A stretch of 10,865 bases of DNA from Thermoproteota archaeon (GTDB lineage: Archaea > Korarchaeota > Korarchaeia > Korarchaeales > Korarchaeaceae), in assembly GCA_021158805.1 (NCBI GenBank), contig JAGGTZ010000040.1:1-10865 (forward strand), read 5' to 3'. Of the stretch, positions 1 to 6,350 are shown one piece after another (the stretch's first letter is position 1; each line of letters opens with the position of its first letter). The position numbers were made by a program, and so were the translations under genes. The notes beneath the pieces are model-generated. The model did not search any database. It was not told where the DNA came from and was given only the letters and a program-made list of their open reading frames with translations.

Positions 1-226
1 TTAATTCAAAGAGAAGGATCGCCCTAGACTCATTGACTGGATCTGTACTGAGATTTCTGGAGACCTCTAAGTATTCAAGACCCTTAAAGGACTGTGTCGG
101 TTGAAGGCTATTTATGAACCAATCCAATGAGTCTGGGTATGCTTTATTGTCAGCGCTCACCCCGACACATCCCAAGAGGATAAGCAATAGCGATGCTATC
201 TCAATTATCCTAATATGATCCCTCAT
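1..226 (-). CDS. Partial secreted or lipoprotein gene, N-terminal part only
   Basis: An open minus-strand frame runs from an ATG at 226 to the left edge without a stop, giving about 75 residues of an incomplete protein. The product begins with a basic stretch (MRDHIR), then a hydrophobic core around residues 8-19 ending LLILLGC, then GVSADNKAYPDSLDWF. This is a typical signal peptide: Cys20 in LLGC could be a lipobox cysteine, or cleavage could follow GVSA. The mature part is polar and not recognised. An ATG at 274 is in frame, but the 226 start has GGAG four bases upstream and places the signal peptide at the N-terminus. The gene has the same orientation as wtpC and lies about 170 bases downstream of it, with no clear terminator between, so it may be part of that transcript. 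A loose TATA-like stretch near 282-289 could instead give it its own promoter. Confidence 0.6.
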   Translation of the reverse strand, partial: MRDHIRIIEIASLLLILLGCVGVSADNKAYPDSLDWFINSLQPTQSFKGLEYLEVSRNLSTDPVNESRAILLFEL

Positions 227-399
227 AGAACTCCAGTTCAGTCTCCTATCCTCGGATATATCATTTATTCTCATCTAGTCGAATATACCCATTAATCGAT
301 CTACCTTATTTACCTCTCGCTACGGCTCCCCGCAACTTATCACCGTAATTCCCATCGTTGAGGCCGTTATAGGGAGGTACTCTCCTCTTGTCTTCACGG

Positions 400-1461
400 T
401 CATTGAGAGATTACCTTCACTGCTGTGGCCTTTACCGACAGTAGAAACTCCTTTTTAGGCCCAATACCAAGCTCTTCTAGAGCCTGCCTAGTAATCACGG
501 AACGGAGCCTCACTTCACCAACCCTAAATGTCACGACATGCACTGGGCTCCTGAATTCTACGGACTCCACCACTCCCCTAAATACGTTTCTAGCACTCAT
601 AGGGGTTAGCTGACCCAAAGGATGGATGTATATGTCCTCAGGTCTTATCACCAGCACGATATCACCTTCTGCTTCATAAGCGGTTACTAACTCTAAATCA
701 GAAACTCTCACCTTGGAGAGACCCTCCTTCATCTTTTCAGCTCTTCCCCTCAGAACATTATCCATTCCCATGAACTCCACGATCTTTTCATCTCCAGGAT
801 CTTCAATTAGCTCTTGGAAGCTAGCGACCCTAAATATCCGACCATCAAACATAACGGCTATTCTGTCTGCGAGGAGACTCGCCTCTAAGTAATCGTGAGT
901 GACATGTATTGCTGTGAACCCAAGTTCGCTGTGAAGCCTCCTTAAGAATGACTGCAGCTCAATCCTTTTCGATTTATCAAGTGCTGAGAGTGGCTCGTCA
1001 AGGAGAATAGCCCTAGGATCGACCACTAGCGCTCTAGCTAGGGCTACTCTCTGCTGCTCTCCACCACTGAGAGTTGTAGGGTTCCTGTGGAGGAGATTCT
1101 CTATACCCAATATCTCTGCAAATGTCTTAACCTTCTTGATTATCTCTCCCTCATTGTAACCTCTCAACCTCAGCCCAAACGCTATATTCTCAAGAACTGT
1201 CATATGAGGGAAGAGGGCATAGTTCTGAGGGACATAGCTCAAGCCCCTTCTCTCGGGAGGGAGATCCGTGACATCCACATTATCAACCATTATCCTTCCC
1301 CTAATAGGCCTCACGATCCCCAAGATTGTCTGAAGCAGTACAGTCTTACCGGCGCCAGAGGGTCCCATAACTACCAAGTACTCTCCATCTCCTATAGATA
1401 GATCGATGTCCCTCAACTTGAACTCACCGAGGTCTACACTGAGTTCTCTGATCTCTATCAA
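400..1461 (-). CDS. wtpC: Tungstate/molybdate ABC transporter ATP-binding protein WtpC
   Basis: This is the cytoplasmic ATPase that powers tungstate/molybdate import (353 residues). The ABC domain is complete: Walker A GPSGAGKT at 33-40, Q-loop Gln79, signature LSGGEQQ at 131-137, Walker B ILLDEP at 152-157, D-loop SALD at 159-162 and H-loop His189. Residues from about 230 onward form a TOBE/MOP-type regulatory domain containing SARNVFRG. SARN is typical of molybdate/tungstate transporter ATPases, and in that family this domain senses the oxyanion. The start is TTG at 1459-1461, with GGAGG eight bases upstream inside the end of wtpB. It is the last gene of wtpABC and starts two bases after the wtpB stop. 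Substrate preference between W and Mo rests on the partner WtpA, not on this protein. Confidence 0.9.
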   Translation of the reverse strand: MIEIRELSVDLGEFKLRDIDLSIGDGEYLVVMGPSGAGKTVLLQTILGIVRPIRGRIMVDNVDVTDLPPERRGLSYVPQNYALFPHMTVLENIAFGLRLRGYNEGEIIKKVKTFAEILGIENLLHRNPTTLSGGEQQRVALARALVVDPRAILLDEPLSALDKSKRIELQSFLRRLHSELGFTAIHVTHDYLEASLLADRIAVMFDGRIFRVASFQELIEDPGDEKIVEFMGMDNVLRGRAEKMKEGLSKVRVSDLELVTAYEAEGDIVLVIRPEDIYIHPLGQLTPMSARNVFRGVVESVEFRSPVHVVTFRVGEVRLRSVITRQALEELGIGPKKEFLLSVKATAVKVISQ

Positions 1462-1463
1462 AG

Positions 1464-2234
1464 CTAGACCCTCCTCGAGAACCTCCTAATAGCAACGAAA
1501 GACACCAAACTAATAACTAGTAGGGGTAAGGCTGTGGCCTTAGCTACTTTTAATCCATAGGTCCAGAATCTCTCCATTATAAGCACATTTATTGACTTAG
1601 GGTAGTAGGCTACGATTAGCAGGGCACCAACTTCACTCATGCCTCTTGCCCAAGATAGGAGTGATCCGGTTATGAGAGAGCGTGAAGCAAGGGGCATCGT
1701 TACTTTCCAAAAAGTTGTGGATTCCGAGGCTCCAAGACTCCTGGCTACATACTCTAGATTCACGTCCACTCCTAGGAATCCGTCTATGAGGGAGTCTACC
1801 ATCAGAGGGGCAGAGACGAATGCCATCACTGCTACAATTCCCCAGAACGAATCTTCCAACTTCAGGCCTAAGTTAGTGAGGAGTGAGCCTATCATAGTCC
1901 TAGAGTTGTAAGCAACAAGGAGGGCTATACCAGCGACACCATGTGGTATTATCAAGGGAAGGTCGATTAGGGCCTTGATTAACTCTCTGCCTCTGAACTC
2001 CCTCTTCGCCAGCACATAAGCCAGTGGAATACCTAATGCCATTAAAATGACAGTGGCAAGCAGAGAAGCTGAGATGCCAATATAGAGAGCGCTCAGGGCC
2101 TCGCTATCAAACCCATACTTTATCACCTCCCTTGGGGAGGTACCTACCGTTAGGGATGCTAGAGGAAGGAGTATAAAGAGGATGAGGAGGAAACCTAGGG
2201 CGGCGAAGCCCTGAGCCATCCTCAAACCATGCAA
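1464..2234 (-). CDS. wtpB: Tungstate/molybdate ABC transporter permease WtpB
   Basis: This is the membrane subunit of the oxyanion importer (256 residues, normal for WtpB/ModB permeases). Six hydrophobic stretches can be seen, at about 10-30, 50-75, 88-108, 131-150, 186-208 and 233-250. The cytoplasmic EAA loop that docks on the ATPase lies at about 163-187 (ARSLGASESTTFWKVTMPLA), with the conserved Gly and the closing LP replaced by MP. The start is TTG at 2232-2234, directly after the wtpA stop. A GGAGGTGA site inside the end of wtpA serves it, whereas the in-frame ATG at 2217-2219 lies too far from that site. The gene abuts wtpA and is followed by wtpC after two bases, so translation is probably coupled along the operon. 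Confidence 0.88.
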   Translation of the reverse strand: MHGLRMAQGFAALGFLLILFILLPLASLTVGTSPREVIKYGFDSEALSALYIGISASLLATVILMALGIPLAYVLAKREFRGRELIKALIDLPLIIPHGVAGIALLVAYNSRTMIGSLLTNLGLKLEDSFWGIVAVMAFVSAPLMVDSLIDGFLGVDVNLEYVARSLGASESTTFWKVTMPLASRSLITGSLLSWARGMSEVGALLIVAYYPKSINVLIMERFWTYGLKVAKATALPLLVISLVSFVAIRRFSRRV

Positions 2235-3230
2235 CTAAGGTCTCACCTCCACTACGTCTCTCAGCTCAGCCGGGACATTCCCATAAGCTACTGGAGGTCT
2301 GATTGCAGGTTGTCCCAGCCTATCGAAGATATCCAGCCCTCTAGTGAGGATGAATCTCACGAACTTAAGGGCCCCTTCTTTATTCTCAGCTACCTTAGGG
2401 ATTGTGAGACCATAGGCTATGGGCGCTCCAACTAGTTTTTTCTCCTTATCACTATCTGCAAATATGTGAACTACTGCCTTTGAGTAGATGGAGGCCATCT
2501 TGTCATCCGGTGAACTCAGATCTATCTGAGAGGGAAGGTCTACATACCTTAAGTTGTGCTGGACAGCAACACTTTTGTACTCGAACGCATAATCTAAGGA
2601 ACCTGCCTCAAGTAATGATATGAGTTCGACGCTCTTAGACCTTACGACTATCCTCTCAGATTTAACTTCTACCGGATCAGGGATCCAGGCCTCGGTCCCC
2701 TCTATCCTCATGTTTGTGTTTTTCCTAAGTAGCTCATCTAGAGATACATTATAGAGCTTGGAGGCTAGAAGGAGGGTCATTACGCTCCTATAGCCACAAG
2801 GATCTCTGTTAGGATCGGAAAAGCCTAACTTCACGTCATCCTTCACTAATATCTGTAACCAGTTTTCTGAGCTTATTTCGTCGGCGTACCTGCTCTTCTC
2901 AGTATAAGCTAGAACTATCTCATTTTTAGCGAAGATCACATACCAGTCAGCATAGTCAGGGTACATCATACTTGGAATCAGCCTGTAGTCAGCCGATGCT
3001 AGTAGATCAGCTCTCTTGCCTAATTCAGTTATCTTTCTCACCGCTTCGACACTGCCACTCCCTTCTAATCTTACCTCCACATCCCTATCATACTCTTTAA
3101 CTATCTCTTTCAACGGCACTACAAGAGATCCTGCATGAAATACCTTAATTACCTTAGACTCCTCCCTTAAAAGGAAGGGTAGGGAAAGTAGGATGGCTGC
3201 AATGACAATTGCGACTAGAAATTTTCTCAT
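2235..3230 (-). CDS. wtpA: Tungstate/molybdate-binding protein WtpA
   Basis: This is the extracytoplasmic oxyanion-binding protein of the importer (331 residues). Residues 4-22 form a hydrophobic signal or anchor segment after MRK. The mature domain has strong WtpA hallmarks: HAGSL at 32-36, GSGSVEAVRKITELGKRAD near 57-75, ADYRLIPSMMYPDYADWY, NEIVLAYT, GFSDPNRDPCGYRS around 136-149 and FEYKSVAVQH at 216-225. In the Archaeoglobus homologue the metal is held octahedrally with an Asp and a Glu as extra ligands. The counterparts are probably in the DPCGYRS and FEYKS segments, with Glu217 the likely Glu. Unlike many archaeal binding proteins there is no cysteine in the signal region, so the protein is probably held by an uncleaved N-terminal helix or released. 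ATG at 3228-3230 follows AGGTGAT at seven bases. It is first in its operon. Confidence 0.92.
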   Translation of the reverse strand: MRKFLVAIVIAAILLSLPFLLREESKVIKVFHAGSLVVPLKEIVKEYDRDVEVRLEGSGSVEAVRKITELGKRADLLASADYRLIPSMMYPDYADWYVIFAKNEIVLAYTEKSRYADEISSENWLQILVKDDVKLGFSDPNRDPCGYRSVMTLLLASKLYNVSLDELLRKNTNMRIEGTEAWIPDPVEVKSERIVVRSKSVELISLLEAGSLDYAFEYKSVAVQHNLRYVDLPSQIDLSSPDDKMASIYSKAVVHIFADSDKEKKLVGAPIAYGLTIPKVAENKEGALKFVRFILTRGLDIFDRLGQPAIRPPVAYGNVPAELRDVVEVRP

Positions 3231-3240
3231 GGCATCACCT

Positions 3241-3266
3241 ATCCGTTATCTGATAATGGATAACCG
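3241..3266. promoter_or_regulatory. Inverted repeats at the wtpA promoter, candidate Mo/W-responsive operator
   Basis: ATCCGTTATC (3241-3250) and GATAATGGAT (3252-3261) form an inverted repeat with nine of ten positions paired and one base between. A second, overlapping pair is GTTATC (3245-3250) and GATAAC (3259-3264), perfect with an eight-base spacer. The outer half-sites, CGTTAT and ATAACCG, resemble the CGTTAT/ATAACG core of bacterial ModE boxes. The site lies between the wtpA TATA-like box and the start codon, where a bound repressor would block transcription. The symmetry is seen directly; the ModE/TunR-like role is inference. Confidence 0.45.
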
Positions 3267-3287
3267 CTGAAAAGAGATTTCGTCTCC

Positions 3288-3295
3288 TTTTAAAA
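3288..3295 (-). promoter_or_regulatory. TATA-like box for wtpABC
   Basis: TTTTAAAA lies about 60 bases upstream of the wtpA ATG. An archaeal start site about 25 bases downstream would fall near 3265, leaving a leader of roughly 35 bases that includes the AGGTGAT ribosome site. On the sense strand the box is preceded by GGTAAG, a weak BRE-like purine-rich stretch. Confidence 0.45.
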
Positions 3296-3780
3296 CTTAC
3301 CCTAACAGTGGTACTCATTACTGATTAATGTTAATGCTTAAATGAAGATTTAATCGAGGTTTTGCAGAATAACCACTCTAGAACCTGAAAATTAACGAGG
3401 GAATAAAATCTCTAGGGAACAGCAAGAGAAAGAATCTCTCCGCTACCGTTGCTTGGCTAGAGAATATTGTGTACTACCTCGAGAAACAACAGTTATGCTC
3501 AAAATATTATACTTATTGATGTTTTTCCTTCTTACTTGATATGTAAAAATGAACATATCTCTATATGTGATCAATTCTATTAAATTCTGCCATATATGAC
3601 TGTTTAGTGTACTCATTTAGATTTATCTTTGCCCATAATAGCCAATCTCGTTTAAAAAGAGAATTAGTTTTGCTTTTTTGAACGGTATGAGGAATCTCCT
3701 TACTGGATGAATATAATTAAAGCTACTACTGTATTTAAGATTTATAATATCTCCCCCTTTTTGAAATAAAATCTAGGAGC
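3296..3780. other. AT-rich intergenic region with no convincing gene
   Basis: This region separates the divergent wtp and sulfur-redox operons. No tRNA, rRNA or start-to-stop gene was found. It has several TATA-like stretches (for example TTTAAAAA near 3651-3658 and TTTATAAT at 3741-3748), an inverted-repeat cluster at 3538-3568, and a 45-codon open stretch without an ATG (3382-3519) that may be a gene remnant or chance. Its much higher A+T content than the flanking genes fits a regulatory region, possibly with an undetected small RNA. Confidence 0.5.
3538..3568. repeat. Overlapping inverted repeats of ATATGT/ACATAT
   Basis: GATATGT (3538-3544) and ACATATC (3553-3559) form a perfect seven-base inverted repeat with an eight-base spacer. 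The ACATAT arm then pairs again with ATATGT (3563-3568) across a four-base spacer. The two possible pairings share the middle arm. A further ATATGT occurs at 3803-3808, near the start of the plus-strand operon. This could be an operator for a dimeric regulator, but the region is AT-rich and chance is possible. Confidence 0.35.
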
Positions 3781-3786
3781 ATTAAA

Positions 3787-3794
3787 TTTTATAA
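3787..3794 (+). promoter_or_regulatory. TATA-like box for the sulfur-redox operon
   Basis: TTTTATAA, preceded by ATTAAA-type BRE-like sequence, lies about 38 bases upstream of the ATG at 3829. The expected start site is near 3815, giving a leader of about 14 bases. This placement argues against the in-frame ATG at 3805, which would lie outside the transcript. Confidence 0.5.
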
Positions 3795-3828
3795 CGTTTA
3801 CTATATGTCCATATATCGGTGTGTTCCC

Positions 3829-4239
3829 ATGGCTGATAAGATGGCTATCGTTGTTTTTAGTGGGAGCGTAGACAGGCTGCTTGGTATGTCCATCTTGGCA
3901 AGTAGTGCAGCAGCTATGGACTGGGAGGTGGACATATTTTTACAGCTTTGGGGAGTCTACGCATTCAAGAAGGATGTTATGAAGGAGAACATGAACTTCT
4001 CTGAGTTTGAGGAACTGAAGGACGCTGTTGTAAAGAGAATACAGGAATTAAACTTCCCGATGTGGTATGACATATTAAAGCAGGGTAAGGAAACAGGCAA
4101 TATCCATATATACGCTTGCAGTACGGCAGCTAAGGCATGGAACGTAACCAAAGATGATCTAGAGATGGTAGACGATCTGATGGAGGCAGGAGAATTCATA
4201 GAAAAAGTACGCGATGCTAAACTCTCCTTCTTCATCTAA
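3829..4239 (+). CDS. DsrE/DsrF-like sulfur-carrier family protein
   Basis: This is a 136-residue protein of the DsrE/DsrF/DsrH-like fold (COG2044 type). It opens with the family beta strand and loop (MAIVVFSGSVDRLLG), followed by a helix with a Ser/Ala run and a second strand EVDIFLQLWG. Cys97 in HIYACSTAAKAW is its only cysteine and sits where these proteins carry their persulfide-forming cysteine. A DDLEMVDDLMEAGEFIE helix near the C-terminus is also family-typical. Family members pass sulfur as a persulfide to TusA or DsrC-like partners, and tusA is the next gene, 41 bases downstream, so a sulfur-relay role is likely. The start was placed at 3829 because the protein then begins at the conserved strand and the upstream TATA box predicts a transcript starting after 3805. 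No strong ribosome site precedes it, as expected for the first gene of an archaeal transcript with a short leader. Confidence 0.82.
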   Translation: MADKMAIVVFSGSVDRLLGMSILASSAAAMDWEVDIFLQLWGVYAFKKDVMKENMNFSEFEELKDAVVKRIQELNFPMWYDILKQGKETGNIHIYACSTAAKAWNVTKDDLEMVDDLMEAGEFIEKVRDAKLSFFI

Positions 4240-4246
4240 ATCCCAG

Positions 4247-4255
4247 TTTCTTTTT
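4247..4255 (+). terminator. Short T-rich tract after the dsrE-like gene
   Basis: TTTCTTTTT lies just after the dsrE-like stop and before tusA. T tracts are the main sequence signal for intrinsic termination in archaea, so partial termination here could lower expression of the downstream genes. No stem is present. A promoter role is less likely, because the distance to the tusA ATG would leave its ribosome site untranscribed. Confidence 0.25.
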
Positions 4256-4280
4256 AACTATCGTATAGGAGGGAGTAAAT

Positions 4281-4541
4281 ATGAGTATGTCTCCAGATGA
4301 GTTGAAAAATTTGAAACCCGATAAGGTAGTAGATGCAAGAGGTACTTCCTGTCCTGGGCCTCTCCTCGAAGCTAAGAGAAACATAGGACAAGTTCCAGTC
4401 GGTGGAGTAATGGAAGTCCTTTCCTCAGACGCTACTACTGTGAGAAATCTTCAAGCTTGGGCTAAGAAGGTCGGTCATGAATACCTAGGCCACATAGAAG
4501 AGGCAGGCTACTACAGGATCTTTGTCAGGAGGAAGAAGTAG
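4281..4541 (+). CDS. tusA: TusA/SirA-family sulfur carrier protein
   Basis: This is an 86-residue TusA-family protein. The segment VVDARGTSCPGPLLEAKRNI contains the hallmark CPxP motif at Cys24-Pro27, where Cys24 is the persulfide-carrying residue. It is followed by the usual strand-helix pattern, VGGVMEVLSSDATTVRNL and a helix reading QAWAKKVGHEYLG. In the family TusA accepts sulfane sulfur from rhodanese, cysteine desulfurase or DsrE proteins and delivers it to acceptors, including Hdr-like and Dsr enzymes in sulfur-oxidising or sulfur-reducing prokaryotes. The ATG at 4281 has GGAGG eight bases upstream; an ATG six bases further in is less well spaced. Its position between a dsrE-like gene and hdr/qmo-like genes points to dissimilatory sulfur metabolism more than tRNA thiolation. 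Confidence 0.93.
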   Translation: MSMSPDELKNLKPDKVVDARGTSCPGPLLEAKRNIGQVPVGGVMEVLSSDATTVRNLQAWAKKVGHEYLGHIEEAGYYRIFVRRKK

Positions 4542-4551
4542 GTGGTGAACT

Positions 4552-4974
4552 TTGAATGAAGGGGGGTCTGAACCCCTCATCTTGGTTTTTTCTACGAATA
4601 CGATATCTGACCCGGGTATAGACTTCACGGGCTTGATGCATCTTCATTACCCAACTAGGACTGTGATAGTGAGGCTTCCATGTTCCTCAATGGTCAGGCC
4701 CCAATTTGTCCTCTATGCACTAACTCACGGATTTGATGGTGTATTCATAGCAGCAGATGGCCCAGACTGTCCCTATCTCGCAGCTGCCTGCGTTGATATA
4801 ACATCCCAAAGGATGGCAGAGGCCCAGAATCTCTTGAAGGAGAATGGAATAAAGCCCGAAAGGCTAGCAATGGCTGGAATATGCTCGGTCTGTGCCGAGC
4901 CGTTCGTTAGATCGATTAAGGCCTTCTATGACAGGATCAAAGATCTCGGTAAAGTGGAGATCGGGGAGGTTTGA
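4552..4974 (+). CDS. MvhD/FlpD-family electron-transfer protein with altered cysteines
   Basis: This is a 140-residue stand-alone MvhD-type domain (PF02662-like). In methanogens MvhD passes electrons between a hydrogenase and HdrA through a [2Fe-2S] cluster; in QmoB of sulfate reducers the same domain is fused to the flavoprotein. Family features here are TGLMHLHYPTRTVIVRLPCS (strand with Cys44), FVLYALTHGFDGVFIA, GPDCPY (Cys73), and the KENGIKPERLAM segment that precedes the last helix. The usual N-terminal CxxC-containing loop is replaced by FSTNTISDPGID, which lacks cysteine. Instead Cys80 and a CSVC motif (Cys111, Cys114) are present, giving five cysteines in all. The start is TTG at 4552 with GGTGG six bases upstream; the nearby ATG is out of frame. 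No hydrogenase genes adjoin, so the partner is almost certainly one of the two HdrA-like proteins that follow. Confidence 0.85.
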   Translation: MNEGGSEPLILVFSTNTISDPGIDFTGLMHLHYPTRTVIVRLPCSSMVRPQFVLYALTHGFDGVFIAADGPDCPYLAAACVDITSQRMAEAQNLLKENGIKPERLAMAGICSVCAEPFVRSIKAFYDRIKDLGKVEIGEV

Positions 4975-4977
4975 ACG

Positions 4978-6336
4978 ATGTCCGTCAAATCTTGGTATGA
5001 GAGGAAGTATTATGGAGAGATAGAGGATCTGCCAGAGGAGGAGTACGATGTCCTAGTTATAGGGGGTGGAATAGCTGGCATTCAAGCCGCATTAGATCTT
5101 GGAGACATGGGATTCAAGGTAGTTCTAGTTGAGAAGGAACCATCGATAGGCGGTTTCATGTATAAGCTGAGTAAAACCTTCCCCACAATGGACTGCGCAA
5201 GCTGTATAGCTACTCCTAGGATGGCCCAGGTGTTCCACCATCCCATGATAGATCTGCTCATCTACTCCGAAGTAGAGGAGATAGAGAAGAAGGGAGAGGG
5301 AGATTTCAGAGTCAAGGTACTCGAAAAGCCAAGATTTGTGGATTCCTCCCGATGTACGGGCTGTGGTCAGTGTGAACTGGCCTGCCCTGTAATAGTACCC
5401 CATGAGTATGACTGGGGGCTAGCCGGTAGGAAGGCGGTGTATATACCCTTCGATACAGCCGTCCCTAGAATAGCTGTAGTAGATCTAGATCACTGTATAT
5501 ACTGCGGTCAATGCGAGAGGGCTTGTCCAACAGAGCCTCCCTCGATAGATTTCACCCAAGTACCCAAGATACATCATCTCAAAGTCGGAGCCATAATAAT
5601 AGCTACCGGATTCCATCTTTTCGATGCCAGGCTCAAGGAAAATTATCATTTCGGGGAATATCCTAATGTAATTCATGCAATGCATATGGATAGGCTCTTA
5701 GCACCTACCAGACCATATCACGCAATTCTCCGTCCATCCGATGGCAAGGAGCCCAACAATATAGCATATATCCTCTGCGTGGGCTCAAGGGACAAGACGG
5801 TTAACAACCCTAACTGCTCCCAGATATGTTGCATGTATTCAATAAAGCAAGCTCAGCTTATAATGGGCGCCCTACCACTTGCAGATGTCACCATATACTA
5901 CATAGACATCAGGGCGTTTGGCAAGGCATTTGAGGAGTTCTATCAGCAGGCCAAGGATATGGGAATAATGCTCGTTAAGGGAAGGGTCGCTAAGATAGAA
6001 CAGAAGGAGAACGGTGATCTCATTGTATGGTACGAGGATATAGAAAATGGGGGGAAGCTCTGTAAAGCAGAGCATGACTTAGTAGTCCTTTCCGTGGGAT
6101 TACTACCGAACAAGGAGATAGCTAATGTCTTTAAAGGTCAGAAATTAGAAGTAGACGACGTTGGATGGATAAAACCTGTCGATGAGAACGCGAATCCGGT
6201 AGAAACGAGCATTAGAGGTGTTTTTGCAGCAGGCACTGCACTGGGGCCTAAGGACATACCAGACTCTGTCATCGAAGGAGGAGCTGCAGCTATGCAATGC
6301 GCAGCATACCTCTCTGAGGTACGGGGTAGGCACTAG
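4978..6336 (+). CDS. hdrA: Short HdrA-like (QmoA-like) FAD/iron-sulfur oxidoreductase
   Basis: This is a 452-residue cytoplasmic flavoprotein of the HdrA family. After a short leader, an FAD-binding Rossmann fold starts at 24 with GGGIAG at 29-34 and the VEKEPSIGG turn. The HdrA motif FPTMDCASC follows (Cys73, Cys76). An inserted ferredoxin domain carries two complete [4Fe-4S] motifs, at Cys126/129/132/136 and Cys173/176/179/183. Further on, Cys267, Cys280, Cys284 and Cys285 in LCVGSRD and NCSQICC match the cysteines of the thioredoxin-reductase-like core of HdrA. It lacks both the N-terminal CxCGGNI domain and the C-terminal ferredoxin of full-length HdrA, so its size is close to QmoA. GGAGG lies eight bases before the ATG and the gap to the MvhD gene is three bases. 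It probably forms a heterodimer with the following HdrA-like protein. Confidence 0.88.
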   Translation: MSVKSWYERKYYGEIEDLPEEEYDVLVIGGGIAGIQAALDLGDMGFKVVLVEKEPSIGGFMYKLSKTFPTMDCASCIATPRMAQVFHHPMIDLLIYSEVEEIEKKGEGDFRVKVLEKPRFVDSSRCTGCGQCELACPVIVPHEYDWGLAGRKAVYIPFDTAVPRIAVVDLDHCIYCGQCERACPTEPPSIDFTQVPKIHHLKVGAIIIATGFHLFDARLKENYHFGEYPNVIHAMHMDRLLAPTRPYHAILRPSDGKEPNNIAYILCVGSRDKTVNNPNCSQICCMYSIKQAQLIMGALPLADVTIYYIDIRAFGKAFEEFYQQAKDMGIMLVKGRVAKIEQKENGDLIVWYEDIENGGKLCKAEHDLVVLSVGLLPNKEIANVFKGQKLEVDDVGWIKPVDENANPVETSIRGVFAAGTALGPKDIPDSVIEGGAAAMQCAAYLSEVRGRH

Positions 6337-6350
6337 CGGAGGTGACTGAT

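Noticed and set aside
372..385. Short GGAG/CTCC palindrome downstream of wtpC as a hairpin terminator
   Set aside because: The stem is only four to five pairs and no T-run follows on the sense strand.
3805..3828. Upstream in-frame ATG adding eight residues to the DsrE-like protein
   Set aside because: The TATA-like box at 3787-3794 predicts a transcript starting near 3815, downstream of this ATG, and the added residues lie before the conserved first strand.
5125..6333. Several open frames antisense to the first HdrA gene
   Set aside because: They lie wholly inside a strongly supported gene, have low-complexity or Tyr/Cys-rich translations without recognisable domains, and lack ribosome sites.
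6342..6350. GTG start for the second HdrA, three residues longer
   Set aside because: It overlaps the GGAGGTGA ribosome site itself; the ATG at 6351 has the same eight-base spacing as the other genes of the operon.
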